Source: SAT2750 sp964476375 (GTDB taxonomy: Bacteria; Planctomycetota; Planctomycetia; Pirellulales; Pirellulaceae). From it: a DNA stretch of 64,000 nt. Positions 9,152 through 19,183 of the stretch are shown here, piece by piece (position 1 is the first letter of the stretch; every line of letters starts with the position of its first letter). The stretch is from the NCBI GenBank assembly GCA_964476375.1, contig CAYYZW010000053.1, positions 8,177 through 72,176 on the forward strand, given 5' to 3'. The notes beneath the pieces are model-generated. The model did not search any database. It worked only from the letters and a program-made list of their open reading frames with translations, and had not been told where the DNA came from. Position numbers and translations under genes: made by a program.

Positions 9152-11638
9152 TCAGGCTTCCCTGCCGGGCAGGCGACGTTTTCGCTTGCGCTTCTTCCCC
9201 CTGGGGCGTGGTGGCTGGCGGCTCTTGAATCGAATCACCAGCCCCCAGGTGGCCAGGAACAAGAGGACCGACAGGGTCAGGAAATACCCCTGGTAAAAAC
9301 TGGCGGGACGGTAATTCCAGGTGATCTCGTGCCTGCCTGGTCCCAGTGCCAGCCCCCGAGTGAGGCCGTTGGTCACCAGCACCGGAAGCGGGCGTCCGTT
9401 GGAGGTGGCCGTCCAGCCCGGGTAATGCAGGTCGCTGACAACGAGGATCGCCTGGCGAGGGAGTTCCACCTGCAGGACGATCGATCGGGCGCTGGTGGAC
9501 TGGATTTCCAGCGTGGCATCGTCGACGTCTGCGGGGGCTCCGTCCAGGAAGGGGCCCGGTTGTTCGTGCAGGAGAACTGACGAGTGGAGGTCAAAATCCT
9601 CGGAGTTCAGTTCATCCTTGATGGCCATCAGGGTCTGGGGAACGACGCGGTAGTCTTCCCGCACGGAGATCCTCTGTTGCCAGTCCGGGTTCTCGTAGAT
9701 TCGGCACTCCCCCTGTTCAAATCGAAGCTGGTCGGCGAGCTCGGGGACCGCCTCGCCAAGGACCAGGAACCGGACATTAAAAACACCAAGTTCCCTGGGG
9801 GAGGTGTTGAGCATCGGGTTGATGGAATCGCCGAAGAACTGGTTGAAGACCTGTTGCCGTGAGGCGGTGTGGTAGTTTAGCGCATCCAGTTCAAACAGCG
9901 CTGCAACATTCGACGGCAGGTAGGTTAGATCGGGGGAAACGATACTGTCGGTGGCGGGCGGGACCGCCGCCACACGCCATGTTCCCGGCTGTTGCTGCAG
10001 CCAGGCAATCGGTTCTGGAGTTTCCCGGTAGTACCCGGGTGGACCGAAGGGAAGGATCTGGTTGGAGATGAACAGGTCCGCTGCCAGCAGTAGCAGCAGG
10101 CAGCTGGCGACCACCGGGCGGCGAACCTGCCTTGCCAGCAGTAGCAGGAGGGCCAGGCAGCCGCAGCACCAGCCGGCCGCCAGCAGGGACCAGCGACCGA
10201 AAGCCGCCAGCTGGTCGGGAGTGCCCCAGTTATCTCCTTGCATGCCGAGATGGAGCAACTGCCGGTAAAACCCGTGCAGGCTGCCGTCCGGCGATGCCGT
10301 GATCGCTGCGACACCGAGAACCAGCAGTACGACTGCCAGGACCCCGTAGATCCTGGCAGTGGGTGAACGCCAGAGACTCCTTGCCGACCAGTGGCCCAGG
10401 AGCTGGTCGGCACCCAGGCCGACCAGGGTGGAACCGACCAGGGCCAGGATCAACAGGAACCGTGACGGGTTGTGGATTTGCTGGAATCCAGGCAGGTGCA
10501 CCAGCAGCAGGTAGATGCCACCGAACCGGCCCAGGGCAAGCAGGATGGAGATGACCAGGGCAACCAGCAAGAACGGCCGGAAACGGCTTTCTGCCCGGCA
10601 GCCCCAGGCCAACAGTCCGAGTGCGAGAATGCCAAAATAGGTCCGCATTTCGCACAGGTAGTAGGAGACATCAGTACTTGTTCCCATCAGGTTGGGGACA
10701 AGCAGCTGGAGAAAATACTGCGGGGGGAGTGACCCGACCAGTTGCTGCTCGGCCCCCAGGCCCTGCCACCGGGGACTGCTGGAAATGAACTCGATACAGT
10801 ACAGCACCTGGGGTGCCGCCAGCCCCAGTCCCACCAACAGGACCAGGCCGGTCGCCTTGACAGCAAAGACAGCTCCCTTGCGACCCCTGCGAAAGCGAAA
10901 CTCATGAAGCATGGCAAGCAGCAGGACCAGGAGCGTGAAAAAACTGACCTGAGGATGGGCCCCCGATGTCTGCAGGGCCAGCAGGACGCCGGCGATGAGG
11001 ACCGGGCGGTAGCGTCGCGTTTCAAGTGCCCGCAGCTGGAGGCCGAGGATCCAGGGGAGCCAGGCGACGGTTGTCATCAGGGCCGCGATATAGGTGATTC
11101 CAACGAAGGTCCCTCCCAGGACAAAGGTGAGTGCGGCGACCGTCTGACCAAGGAGCCTGGCACCCACGACCGAGGCCAGGTACATCATGCCGGCCAGTGC
11201 GAGCAGGTAGTGGATCAGCAGGTAGCTGGTGTAGGCTGCCGAGGTGTCGCCAACCAGGTTGAAGACCAGGCTGGGTGGGTAGACGCCACTGAGCTCGTTT
11301 TCCGCATGCGTGGGAAGTCCCAGCAGCGCATGGGAATTCCACAGGGGAATCTCCCCGGCAGCCCGCAGGCGTGCATTTTCGACATGGAGTGGAACATAGA
11401 TCGCGGCGCTGTCGAAGTTATTGATGCTCTTGCCGGAAAACGTGGCCTGGTGAAAGAAGACCAGGGTCAAGCAGGCCAGCAGGATGTAGGCAATCACGGT
11501 GGCCCGCCACGACGTCGCCTCCGGGTCGCCAGCGACGGTCTGGGGGCTATCGGTTGGCTGGCCTGGCATGAATACAGCACTCAACGTGAAAGGGGCCCCG
11601 GTTCTTTGAGATCGGGAGCCGTTGACTCCCAATCCCAT
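9152..11638 (-). CDS. YfhO-like polytopic membrane protein
   Basis: An 828-residue protein with many hydrophobic segments. They start at about residues 46-66 and continue through the first 560 residues; a large extracytoplasmic region and one last membrane segment near 795-812 follow. The FDSAAIYVPLHVENARLRAAGEIPLWN region and the later ADLFISNQILPF resemble the YfhO family and GT-C glycosyltransferases that act on lipid-linked sugars. The tail is very basic (RGKKRKRKRR), fitting a cytoplasmic C-terminus. The start is uncertain: ATG 11638 has no close Shine-Dalgarno, and Met24 (11569) is also possible. Confidence 0.75.
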   Translation of the reverse strand: MGLGVNGSRSQRTGAPFTLSAVFMPGQPTDSPQTVAGDPEATSWRATVIAYILLACLTLVFFHQATFSGKSINNFDSAAIYVPLHVENARLRAAGEIPLWNSHALLGLPTHAENELSGVYPPSLVFNLVGDTSAAYTSYLLIHYLLALAGMMYLASVVGARLLGQTVAALTFVLGGTFVGITYIAALMTTVAWLPWILGLQLRALETRRYRPVLIAGVLLALQTSGAHPQVSFFTLLVLLLAMLHEFRFRRGRKGAVFAVKATGLVLLVGLGLAAPQVLYCIEFISSSPRWQGLGAEQQLVGSLPPQYFLQLLVPNLMGTSTDVSYYLCEMRTYFGILALGLLAWGCRAESRFRPFLLVALVISILLALGRFGGIYLLLVHLPGFQQIHNPSRFLLILALVGSTLVGLGADQLLGHWSARSLWRSPTARIYGVLAVVLLVLGVAAITASPDGSLHGFYRQLLHLGMQGDNWGTPDQLAAFGRWSLLAAGWCCGCLALLLLLARQVRRPVVASCLLLLLAADLFISNQILPFGPPGYYRETPEPIAWLQQQPGTWRVAAVPPATDSIVSPDLTYLPSNVAALFELDALNYHTASRQQVFNQFFGDSINPMLNTSPRELGVFNVRFLVLGEAVPELADQLRFEQGECRIYENPDWQQRISVREDYRVVPQTLMAIKDELNSEDFDLHSSVLLHEQPGPFLDGAPADVDDATLEIQSTSARSIVLQVELPRQAILVVSDLHYPGWTATSNGRPLPVLVTNGLTRGLALGPGRHEITWNYRPASFYQGYFLTLSVLLFLATWGLVIRFKSRQPPRPRGKKRKRKRRLPGREA

Positions 11639-11765
11639 CCTATGCTTTTTCGTCTTTTCCCCCTATCCAATTTCTTATGACGAGGCTGGAGTTTTGACTG
11701 CCGGCATCGGATCAGGGATACTCTGAGTCGATCTCGTTGTCTCTTTTTGTGAAGGATGGTTGATC

Positions 11766-12581
11766 ATGGTGCGAATCATCACTCTCCTCTTGTGTGCCCT
11801 GCTGGTGGAATCGGCCGCGGCCCATGATTACTGGCTGGCCCCCAAGAATTACCGACCCTCTGCCGGAAAGCCAGTACCGGTTCGGCTGCTTGTGGGGGAC
11901 GAGTTTGATGCGGAAATCGAGCGGACCCTGAAAAAGTCAAAGACGGTGGGATTCCAGCTGCATCATGCCCGGGGTGAGTCAGTGGACCTTCTGGCGTCGG
12001 AGGAAGATGGGCAGAAACCACTTGTGGAACTGAAACTTCAGCAGCCAGGTGCCTACCTGCTGTCACTCCAGCGCGACTGGTCGATGATCGAGATGGAAGC
12101 CGAGAAGTTTCACCATTACCTTGAGCACGAGGGACTGACCCAGGTAATCCAGCTCCGCAAGGAGTCCGGTGAAGCCAACAAGCCGGCCAGTGAACGGTAC
12201 AGGCGTTACCTCAAGTCACTGCTGCTGGCGGACGGGGTTGGCGGGGATACCTGGAAAAAACAGCTGGGACACAGGCTGGAGATTCTCCCGCTGGCCGATC
12301 CATCCACCGTCAAGCCGGGGACGGCACTTCCGGTGCAGGTGCTCTTCGAGTCCAAGCCACTGGCCGATGTGCAGGTCGCGGCGATGGGGCGGCGGGGCAG
12401 GAAGAAGGTCACCATCCATCGAGCCCGTACCGATGCGGAGGGACAGGTGGAGTTGCCAATCGACCATGCTGGTGAGTGGATCGTGCGGCTGGTCTATCTC
12501 CGCCGCTGCGAGGAGCCGGAAGAGGCCGACTGGGAGAGCTTCTGGTCGGCAATGACATTTGGCGTGTCAGGTGGCAAGTAA
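11766..12581 (+). CDS. DUF4198-like exported protein
   Basis: A 271-residue protein with a clear signal peptide (MVRIITLLLCALLVESAAA) followed at once by HDYWLAP. That HDxW start to the mature chain is typical of DUF4198 proteins, annotated in places as nickel- or cobalt-uptake periplasmic components and often linked to metal handling. The C-terminal part (about 180-260) looks like a beta-sandwich with a DAEGQVELPI turn. ATG 11766 is preferred to TTG 11760 because GAAGGA lies nine bases upstream. The amidase gene starts 26 bases downstream on the same strand. Confidence 0.65.
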   Translation: MVRIITLLLCALLVESAAAHDYWLAPKNYRPSAGKPVPVRLLVGDEFDAEIERTLKKSKTVGFQLHHARGESVDLLASEEDGQKPLVELKLQQPGAYLLSLQRDWSMIEMEAEKFHHYLEHEGLTQVIQLRKESGEANKPASERYRRYLKSLLLADGVGGDTWKKQLGHRLEILPLADPSTVKPGTALPVQVLFESKPLADVQVAAMGRRGRKKVTIHRARTDAEGQVELPIDHAGEWIVRLVYLRRCEEPEEADWESFWSAMTFGVSGGK

Positions 12582-12607
12582 GCGGCTGCCGGATAAGGAG
12601 ACATGTT

Positions 12608-14011
12608 GTGCACGAGCAGCTCTGTTTCCTCTCCGCGACGCAGATGGCCCAGGCGGTGAGGGAGAAATCGGTCTCGGCCGTTGAAGTGACCGACGCGGTC
12701 CTGGACCGCATCGAACTGGTGAATCCACAGCTGAATGCCTACTGTACGCTGATGGCGGACTCGGCCCGTGAGGCAGCCCGTGAGGCGGATGACCAGCTCT
12801 CACGTGGCGAGCAGCCTGGCCCGCTTCATGGCGTACCGCTTTCCATCAAGGACAATCTCTACGTCAGGGATTCTCGTACAACGTTCGGCTCCAGGCTGCA
12901 GGAGCATGACGTGACCGGTGAGGATGCTCCTCTCATAGAGAGACTCAGGGATGCCGGAGCGATTATTCTCGGCCGGACGAATTCGCCGGAGTTTGGCTGG
13001 AAGGGGGTGACCGATAATCTTGTTTTTGGCATGACTCGAAATCCGTGGAACCTGGACCTTACCCCCGGGGGCTCCAGCGGGGGAGGGTCGGCAGCGGTAG
13101 CGGCCGGACTGGGCCCGATCGGAATCGGTACCGACGGGGGTGGCTCGCTCCGTATTCCAGCCTCTTTTTGTGGACTGGTCGGTCTGAAGGCATCCTACGG
13201 ACGGATTCCCACTTGGCCGGGTGTCTCGGTGGGATCGCTTCGGCATGTGGGGGGCATGACGCGTACGGTTGAGGACTCGGCGCTGCTGCTGAACGTGCTG
13301 GCCGGGCCGGACGATCGTGATCCGGATTCGCTTCCGGCTGAGGATGTGGATTACGTTGCCGAGATCGGCCGTGGTATCGAGGGGATGCGGCTGGCCTACA
13401 GCCCGGAGATGGGTTTTGCCACGGTGGACCCCGAGGTCGCCAGGCTCTGCGAGCAGGCTGCGATGCGGCTGGCCGAGGCGGGTGCCGTGGTCGAGCAGGT
13501 CGAGCTCGACTGGAAGGACCCTTATGAAGCCTGGAAGGTGTTTTTCTACGGTGGCAGTGCCGCCCGGCTGGGGAGGGTCCTGCAGGCGCAGGGTCACCTG
13601 CTGGACCCGGGCCTGCGCGTGTGCGTGGAGGAGGCGGTCAAGCTCACCGGTCTTGATTACAGCGATGCGCTGACAGGGAGAAATGAATTCTGGCACGAGG
13701 TCCGTAAGGTTTATGACACATTTGATGTTGTGCTGACTCCCACGCTTCCGGTACTTCCCTTCCCGGTTGGCCAGGACAACGCCGATCCCTTTCCCGGGCA
13801 GCCACAGGGGGAGTTGCAGTGGACGCAGTTCACCTATCCAATCAACCTGACTGGCCAGCCGGCGGTCAGCGTTCCGGCGGGCTGGAGCGAGGAGAACCTG
13901 CCGGTGGGACTGCAGGTCATTGGACGCCGGTTTGATGATCGCTCGGTCCTCCGCGTGGCCCGGGCGCTGGAGCAGGTCCAGCCCTGGCACGATCGCTGGC
14001 CCGGCTTGTAA
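12608..14011 (+). CDS. Amidase (amidase signature family)
   Basis: A 467-residue protein of the GatA/amidase-signature family with a full Ser-cisSer-Lys triad: Lys81 in SIKDNL, Ser156 in PGGSSGGGSAA and Ser180 in GTDGGGSLRIPA. It is shorter than most GatA proteins, and no GatB or GatC gene is near. A stand-alone amidase hydrolysing a small amide is therefore likelier than the transamidosome subunit. The GTG at 12608 is taken as start because AAGGAG at 12595-12600 lies seven bases before it; a longer open frame would overlap the upstream gene. Confidence 0.85.
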   Translation: MHEQLCFLSATQMAQAVREKSVSAVEVTDAVLDRIELVNPQLNAYCTLMADSAREAAREADDQLSRGEQPGPLHGVPLSIKDNLYVRDSRTTFGSRLQEHDVTGEDAPLIERLRDAGAIILGRTNSPEFGWKGVTDNLVFGMTRNPWNLDLTPGGSSGGGSAAVAAGLGPIGIGTDGGGSLRIPASFCGLVGLKASYGRIPTWPGVSVGSLRHVGGMTRTVEDSALLLNVLAGPDDRDPDSLPAEDVDYVAEIGRGIEGMRLAYSPEMGFATVDPEVARLCEQAAMRLAEAGAVVEQVELDWKDPYEAWKVFFYGGSAARLGRVLQAQGHLLDPGLRVCVEEAVKLTGLDYSDALTGRNEFWHEVRKVYDTFDVVLTPTLPVLPFPVGQDNADPFPGQPQGELQWTQFTYPINLTGQPAVSVPAGWSEENLPVGLQVIGRRFDDRSVLRVARALEQVQPWHDRWPGL

Positions 14012-14057
14012 ATTGTGAATCTGGTACAGGAGTTTCTCTCATCCGGGGATAAAAGAC

Positions 14058-15137
14058 ATGAAATACTCAGCACTCTTCCTGGTTCTCCTTGTGGCAGGTC
14101 CCATCACGATCACGGATGCTGTGGCCCAGGAGAAACAGGGCCGGGTTGCCGGGATTGTTCACAGGAGTGGACCACCGGTTTCACATATCCTGTTCGGTTC
14201 CTGTGTGAAGCAGGACCGGCCGATGCCGATCTTCAAGACTATTCTCCAGGAAGACCCGGAGCTGTTTATCTTCCTGGGTGACAACATCTATGGGGACACG
14301 ACCGATATGGACGTGATGCGGGCCAAGTACGGCACGCTCCGGGCCAACGCGGGATTCGCCCGCCTGCTGGAGAGCTGCCCGGTGCTGGCGACCTGGGATG
14401 ATCATGATTACGGGGCGAATGATGCGGGAGCGGATTACGCGAAGAGAGTGGAGTCGCAGCAGATCTTTCTGGATTTCTGGGGTGACGCAGCCGGTTCCCC
14501 CCGCCGCTCACGGGCCGGTGTCTACGACGCCCACGTTTACGGTCCCCGGGGCAAAAGGCTGCAGGTGATCCTGCTCGACACCCGCTACTTTCGCGGCCCG
14601 CTTGTGAAAGGTGAACGACGGGTGGGCGGGCCGTACTATCCCAGTGATGACAGGAGTATTCCCATGCTGGGCGAGGCCCAGTGGACGTGGCTTGAAGAAC
14701 AACTTCGCCGGCCGGCGGACGTACGGATTATCGCCTCCAGTATCCAGTGCATTTCGGAGGCGGCCGGCCAGGAGACCTGGTCGAACCTGCCGCATGAGCG
14801 GCAGCGGCTGTTTGACCTGGTTGCCAGTACGAGGGCCGAAGGCGTGTTGGTGATTAGCGGGGACCGCCACTGGTCGGAACTCTCGATGACAACCGAAAAG
14901 ACGCCCTACCCGATTTACGATCTTACCTCCAGCAGCTTTAACCAGCTCCATTCCCGTGGGACTCCCACGGAGAACAGGTACCGGGCCGATCCGACCACGT
15001 ATCACAAGGAGAACTTCGGCGCCATCCAGATTGACTGGAAACGACGGGACCCCCAGGTGACACTTGGCGTGCAGGATGTCGATGGAAAGGTCATAATTAA
15101 AAAGACCGTTCAACTCGACGAACTGAGGGCGGATTGA
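14058..15137 (+). CDS. PhoD-like metallophosphatase, exported
   Basis: A 359-residue protein with a signal peptide (MKYSALFLVLLVAGPITITDAVAQ). PhoD-family motifs follow: FGSCVKQD, FLGDNIYGD (metal-binding Asp and Asn), ATWDDHDYGAND, and VISGDRHWSEL near the C-terminus. Family members are phosphodiesterases or phosphatases that use Fe and Ca. The N-terminal beta domain of classical PhoD is missing, which is common in planctomycete versions. It lies in a co-directional run from the DUF4198 gene to the sulfatase, with gaps of about 50 bases, so a shared transcript is possible. Confidence 0.82.
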   Translation: MKYSALFLVLLVAGPITITDAVAQEKQGRVAGIVHRSGPPVSHILFGSCVKQDRPMPIFKTILQEDPELFIFLGDNIYGDTTDMDVMRAKYGTLRANAGFARLLESCPVLATWDDHDYGANDAGADYAKRVESQQIFLDFWGDAAGSPRRSRAGVYDAHVYGPRGKRLQVILLDTRYFRGPLVKGERRVGGPYYPSDDRSIPMLGEAQWTWLEEQLRRPADVRIIASSIQCISEAAGQETWSNLPHERQRLFDLVASTRAEGVLVISGDRHWSELSMTTEKTPYPIYDLTSSSFNQLHSRGTPTENRYRADPTTYHKENFGAIQIDWKRRDPQVTLGVQDVDGKVIIKKTVQLDELRAD

Positions 15138-15193
15138 ATTCCCCAGGGTCCTCACGGGGCAGTACGAGAACGACAACATCACGGAGCTTGTCC

Positions 15194-16105
15194 ATGACAC
15201 AGCCAAACAGAATTCGAACACGTGTTTCTGGAGTCCCTGTTGCTCTCATGCTGGGTCTCGTTCTGTCGTTTGCCGGTTCAGGGAGTGCGGCGGAAAAAGC
15301 AAAGGTCGTCTTTATTTCCGGGTCGCCCAGCCACGGCCAGATGCATCACGAGCATCGCGCGGGGAACATGATCCTTGCCCAGGCACTGAACAGGTCAGGC
15401 CTGGATGTGGAGGCGGTCCTGGTGCCGCACTACGGGTACCCACGTGACAAGTCGATTCTCCAGGATGCAGCCACGGTGGTGATTTTCTGTACCGGCCACA
15501 GTGGCCATGTGGTCAAGCCACACCTGGACGAGTTTGACGCCCTGATGAAGAAGGGAGCCGGTGTGGTCATGATCCACTGGGCGACCGAGGCCGAGAAGGG
15601 CAAGCCGGGAAAGAAGTTTCTCGAGTGGATGGGGGGCTTCTGTGACCTGGACTGGTCGGTGAACCCGCACTGGACGCCAAAGTTCAAGGACTTTCCCGAT
15701 CACCCGATTGCCAACGGTGTGGAGCCGTTTAGCATCAACGATGAATGGTATTACCACATGCGGTTTGTCGAGAAGATGAAGGGGGTCACACCGATCCTCT
15801 CGGATCTGCCGCCGCTGGAGACACTGCGGCGGGCGGACGGGGCGCGGAGTGGCAATCCAACAGTCCGCAAGGCAGTCACCTCCGGCGAAAAACAGCATGT
15901 TGCCTGGGCTTACCAGCGTCCTGGTGGAGGACGGGGCTTTGGCTTTACCGGCGCGCACAATCATGTCAGCTGGCAGGATAATAATTTTCGCAAGGTCGTG
16001 CTCAATGCCATCCTCTGGACAGCGCACGTGAAGGTACCGGAAAAAGGCTGCCCGTCACCAAGCCCCAGCGATGCCGAGATCCGCGAGAACATTGACGGCA
16101 GGTAA
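15194..16105 (+). CDS. ThuA-like domain protein, exported
   Basis: A 303-residue protein with a signal peptide ending near GSGSAA. A ThuA-like, glutamine-amidotransferase-like flavodoxin fold follows (KVVFISGSPSHGQMHHEH, VVIFCTGHSGHVV, GAGVVMIHWATE). The family is named after a trehalose-utilisation gene, but most planctomycete members have no proven role. ATG 15194 is used because GGAG at 15183-15186 lies seven bases upstream. The Rossmann-like core spans about residues 35-260; the final 30 residues are polar and probably disordered. Confidence 0.78.
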   Translation: MTQPNRIRTRVSGVPVALMLGLVLSFAGSGSAAEKAKVVFISGSPSHGQMHHEHRAGNMILAQALNRSGLDVEAVLVPHYGYPRDKSILQDAATVVIFCTGHSGHVVKPHLDEFDALMKKGAGVVMIHWATEAEKGKPGKKFLEWMGGFCDLDWSVNPHWTPKFKDFPDHPIANGVEPFSINDEWYYHMRFVEKMKGVTPILSDLPPLETLRRADGARSGNPTVRKAVTSGEKQHVAWAYQRPGGGRGFGFTGAHNHVSWQDNNFRKVVLNAILWTAHVKVPEKGCPSPSPSDAEIRENIDGR

Positions 16106-16155
16106 GCACCTGGCCGCTGTGTGGACTTTGTCCTCCTCTTTTCTAGGAACAGTTT

Positions 16156-17745
16156 ATGAGACGAGCCGCGATCCGGTTCTTCGTCATGGTAAGCATGGTC
16201 CTCGCGCTGGTGCCTGCCGCCCTGCGGGCGGCCGATCGTCCGCCCAACGTGATCTTCTTCCTGGTCGATGACCTGGGCTGGCGCGACCTGGGGTGTTACG
16301 GCAGCAGTTTCTACGAGACGCCCCATATCGATCGCTTTGCCAAGCAGGGAGTCCGTTTCACGCAGGCCTACGCCACCTGCCATGTCTGTTCCCCGACGCG
16401 GGCCAGTATCATGACCGGCAAGTACCCTGCCCGGCTGCACCTGACCGACTGGTTACCAGGCCGGCGGGAGTTTCCCTTTCAGAAGCTCCAGAATGCAGAG
16501 ATTCACCAGCAGCTGCCGCTGGAGGAAGTCACGATTGCCGAGGCGCTGAAAGAACATGGCTACCGCACGGCCCACATTGGCAAGTGGCACCTGGGGGAGG
16601 ATCCCTTTGGCCCCCTGCAGCAGGGATTTGATATCCAGGTCCCCCGCTGGAACAAGGGCTGGCCCAGGGCCGGCTACCACGCTCCGTTTCAGCTCGATGG
16701 CATTGAGAACATTGAGGGGGAATACCTCACCGATCGGCTGACTGATGTGGCCGAGAAGTTTATCGAGGAAAGCAGGGATCAGCCTTTTTTCCTTTACATG
16801 TCCCACTTCGCGGTCCATGATCCGATCCAGGGCCGCGAGGACCTGGTAAAGAAGTACCAGGAGAAAATGAATTCGAGGCGAGCCCGCCGAGGCCCCGCCT
16901 TTCTCCTGGAGGGGAACCCCGATGATGCGAAGCCGTTATCGAGGGAAGAACTCGCGGCCCGTATGCTCGATCCTGCCTGGGCGGGTTTCCGTGTGCTGCC
17001 CGATCGCACCGTCAAGATCAAGCAGCACCAGGATAATGTCCAGTTCGCCGCCATGGTCGAATCGGTCGATGAAAGTCTCGGCCGCCTGCTTGCCAGGCTC
17101 AGGGCATTGAAACTGGATGAGAATACGATCGTGATCCTGTTCTCGGACAACGGCGGCATGTCCGGAGGAAACCTTGGAAATCCCAAGCGGGTGATTGCTC
17201 CGGATCGCCTGGACCGGGCCTTTTCGACATCGAACCTGCCGCTTCGTGGTGCCAAGGGCTGGCTTTACGAGGGGGGGATTCGCGAACCGTTGATCGTCCA
17301 CTGGCCCGGCCAGGGAGGGCGGGGAAAGGTTTGTGACGTGCCGGTGATCAGCACCGACTTTTATCCCACGATCCTGGAGATGGTCGGCTTGCCATTTCAG
17401 CCGGACCAGCATGCCGATGGCGTCAGCATCGCACCACTGGTCAAGGGAGCCAGGAGCCTTGAGCGGGAGGCAATTTACTGGCACTTTCCGCACTACAGCA
17501 ACCACGGCATGCAGAGCCCGGGGGGTGCCGTGCGGGCCGGGGACTACAAGCTGCTGGAGTACTTTGAGAACCACAGCGTGCAGCTTTTTAACCTCAAGGA
17601 GGATATCGGTGAGCAGAACGACCTGGCCCAGGTCGAGCCGGCCAGGGCGGCACGTCTGCGGCGGATGCTCCACGACTGGCGAAGCGATGTCTCGGCCCGG
17701 ATGATGCCGCCCAACCCGGATTATGTTCCGGCGGAAGGCCCCTGA
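16156..17745 (+). CDS. Sulfatase (formylglycine-dependent), exported
   Basis: A 529-residue protein with a signal peptide (cleavage near LRAA) and the arylsulfatase fold. It has metal-binding DD in FLVDDLGWRD (residues about 35-44), and the formylglycine site CSPTR at Cys78-Arg82, to be oxidised by a maturase not in this window. GKWHLGE and FSDNGG are also present. It should hydrolyse sulfate esters, most likely on algal or host glycans as in other planctomycetes. It is the last gene before the composition changes; the long direct repeat begins 25 bases after its stop. Confidence 0.92.
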   Translation: MRRAAIRFFVMVSMVLALVPAALRAADRPPNVIFFLVDDLGWRDLGCYGSSFYETPHIDRFAKQGVRFTQAYATCHVCSPTRASIMTGKYPARLHLTDWLPGRREFPFQKLQNAEIHQQLPLEEVTIAEALKEHGYRTAHIGKWHLGEDPFGPLQQGFDIQVPRWNKGWPRAGYHAPFQLDGIENIEGEYLTDRLTDVAEKFIEESRDQPFFLYMSHFAVHDPIQGREDLVKKYQEKMNSRRARRGPAFLLEGNPDDAKPLSREELAARMLDPAWAGFRVLPDRTVKIKQHQDNVQFAAMVESVDESLGRLLARLRALKLDENTIVILFSDNGGMSGGNLGNPKRVIAPDRLDRAFSTSNLPLRGAKGWLYEGGIREPLIVHWPGQGGRGKVCDVPVISTDFYPTILEMVGLPFQPDQHADGVSIAPLVKGARSLEREAIYWHFPHYSNHGMQSPGGAVRAGDYKLLEYFENHSVQLFNLKEDIGEQNDLAQVEPARAARLRRMLHDWRSDVSARMMPPNPDYVPAEGP

Positions 17746-18213
17746 GAATCGGATCGTCTGGCTTTATTCGGCAGAAAAGAAACGAGCTCCCCGTGCCAAA
17801 CTCTCTTCGTAACGACTCGCGCGCATCCCGAGTCCGGAAGTCGTGAAACAGCAATGCTTTGCAAAAGTTCGAGTCCTTTATGGTGGCCTGGAGGTAACCA
17901 GCTCTCTTCGAACTCTGGACAACGCAGTTCACAGCCTGTCAAGTGCGCCGATTTCTGTCTCTCATCTCTGATTGTCAAAGAGCTTTGCGGTCGGTTCAGT
18001 TTTTTGACCCTGCGCCAACCGATGTTGTCCGCGCGGGGCTCGTGAAATCGTTCAGCAGAAAAGCTGCATGACGAATTGACACTGCTCTCTTTAGCGATTC
18101 GATTGATTGTCGCTCGCAGCTCTGAGCCTGTTGCACACATTAATTGAACCGCGCGAGCACATACACACCACCATCGATGAACTGCACGGATTTCCGCCAG
18201 TTGGCTGCGCCCG
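17746..18213. other. Non-coding left flank of the putative island
   Basis: About 470 bases with no gene that I can support. It contains the first copy of the long direct repeat (17771-17914). The remaining 300 bases, up to the amidohydrolase stop, show no tRNA, terminator or integrase fragment. Confidence 0.6.
17771..17914. repeat. Direct repeat copy A, about 145 bp
   Basis: This stretch matches 25358-25499 in the same orientation. Over the first 50 bases (17771-17820 against 25358-25407) I count 45 identities. Further shared blocks are GGAAGTCGTGA, a stretch reading GTCCTTTA then GGTGGC, and GGAGGTAACCA followed by a CTCT/TCGAACT run. The pair brackets the amidohydrolase, DUF1501, cytochrome, MFS and VOC genes. 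The middle differs more, and copy B has perfect hairpins that copy A lacks, so these are diverged copies of an interspersed element rather than recent att sites. Confidence 0.75.
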
Positions 18214-19173
18214 TCACCGGCGCCCGTCGCGTTCGACCCACTTGTAGATGCGCTTCGCGTTCAGGGAACAGAACTTCCGCGTAACATCATCACCTCTATC
18301 AAAGGCGTACTGCATCACAATGCGCTGCTGCGTTGCATAATCGGCAGCGTTTTCCGATGCGGGCCAGTCACTGCCGTAGATGACGCGATCGTCGCCGAAT
18401 GCTCTCCAGACGACGTCGATGTAGGGACGGTAGAAGTCCAGATCCCGCGACGCGTTCTTTCCGCCCCCGGCGGCGGCCCAGCAGAGTGCCGAGATCTTGC
18501 AGGATACATTTTTGTGTTTTGCCGCAGCGCGGATTCCGTTTACCCAGTCCCGTGGAGGAGGGCTGGACGTGATCTTCACATTTCCAATGTGATTTAACAC
18601 GATCCGCAGGTCGGGCACCCGCTTTGCCAGTCGGGCAAGCTCGGCAGGTGTCTCAGGGCCGCCGTTGACGTCGAGAGCCAAATCGTGGGCGGCGAATAGT
18701 TTCAGGTCGTCCAGCTTATCTTTGTCAAGGAGCGTGTGAAGCAGACTGGTCGAAATTCGAATCCCACGAAACAGCGGATTGGCGGCAAACCGTTTCAGGT
18801 GTCTGGCGAAGTCAGCGGAGTCCGGCTCGAGCCGCCCGACTATGCCAACCACAAACGGGTCGTCTTTTGCCAGACCCAGCAGCCAGGCGTTGTCTTCAAG
18901 GCGATCGCTTGCTTCCACAATCACGGTGCCGGTGACACGGCGGAAGTGTTTCAACTCGCGCAGATGTTCTGGCAGCACCGTGCGATAAAGCGGGGAACCT
19001 TTCGCCGGCCACGGAATGCCTCCGGGCCGTGTCGGATCGTAGAAGTGCGTGTGGCAGTCGATGACATCCAGTTCAGTGTCTGGTTTGTTGGCGAAGAGAG
19101 GTAGGCTTTCGAGCCCAGCGAGACCGCTGACGCCCACTGCGAGCATCTCACGGCGAGAAAGACTGAATGACAT
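18214..19173 (-). CDS. Amidohydrolase-2 family protein, fuconolactonase-like, Tat-exported
   Basis: A 319-residue TIM-barrel hydrolase. DCHTHFYD near residue 38 supplies the first metal-binding histidines, and IYGSDWP near the C-terminus supplies the catalytic Asp. The layout fits the amidohydrolase-2 group containing L-fuconolactonase and other lactonases. The N-terminus SFSLSRREMLAVGVSG is a twin-arginine signal. ATG 19173 is chosen because AGGAG lies seven bases upstream. The DUF1501 gene ends ten bases before it, so the two are in one operon. With the nearby MFS transporter it suggests use of a sugar-acid lactone; that is inference. Confidence 0.8.
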   Translation of the reverse strand: MSFSLSRREMLAVGVSGLAGLESLPLFANKPDTELDVIDCHTHFYDPTRPGGIPWPAKGSPLYRTVLPEHLRELKHFRRVTGTVIVEASDRLEDNAWLLGLAKDDPFVVGIVGRLEPDSADFARHLKRFAANPLFRGIRISTSLLHTLLDKDKLDDLKLFAAHDLALDVNGGPETPAELARLAKRVPDLRIVLNHIGNVKITSSPPPRDWVNGIRAAAKHKNVSCKISALCWAAAGGGKNASRDLDFYRPYIDVVWRAFGDDRVIYGSDWPASENAADYATQQRIVMQYAFDRGDDVTRKFCSLNAKRIYKWVERDGRR

Positions 19174-19183
19174 GATGACACTC

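Noticed and set aside
17860..17885. tRNA T-loop-like GTTCGAGTCC in repeat copy A
   Set aside because: No acceptor, D or anticodon stems can be formed around it, and copy B changes the loop sequence.
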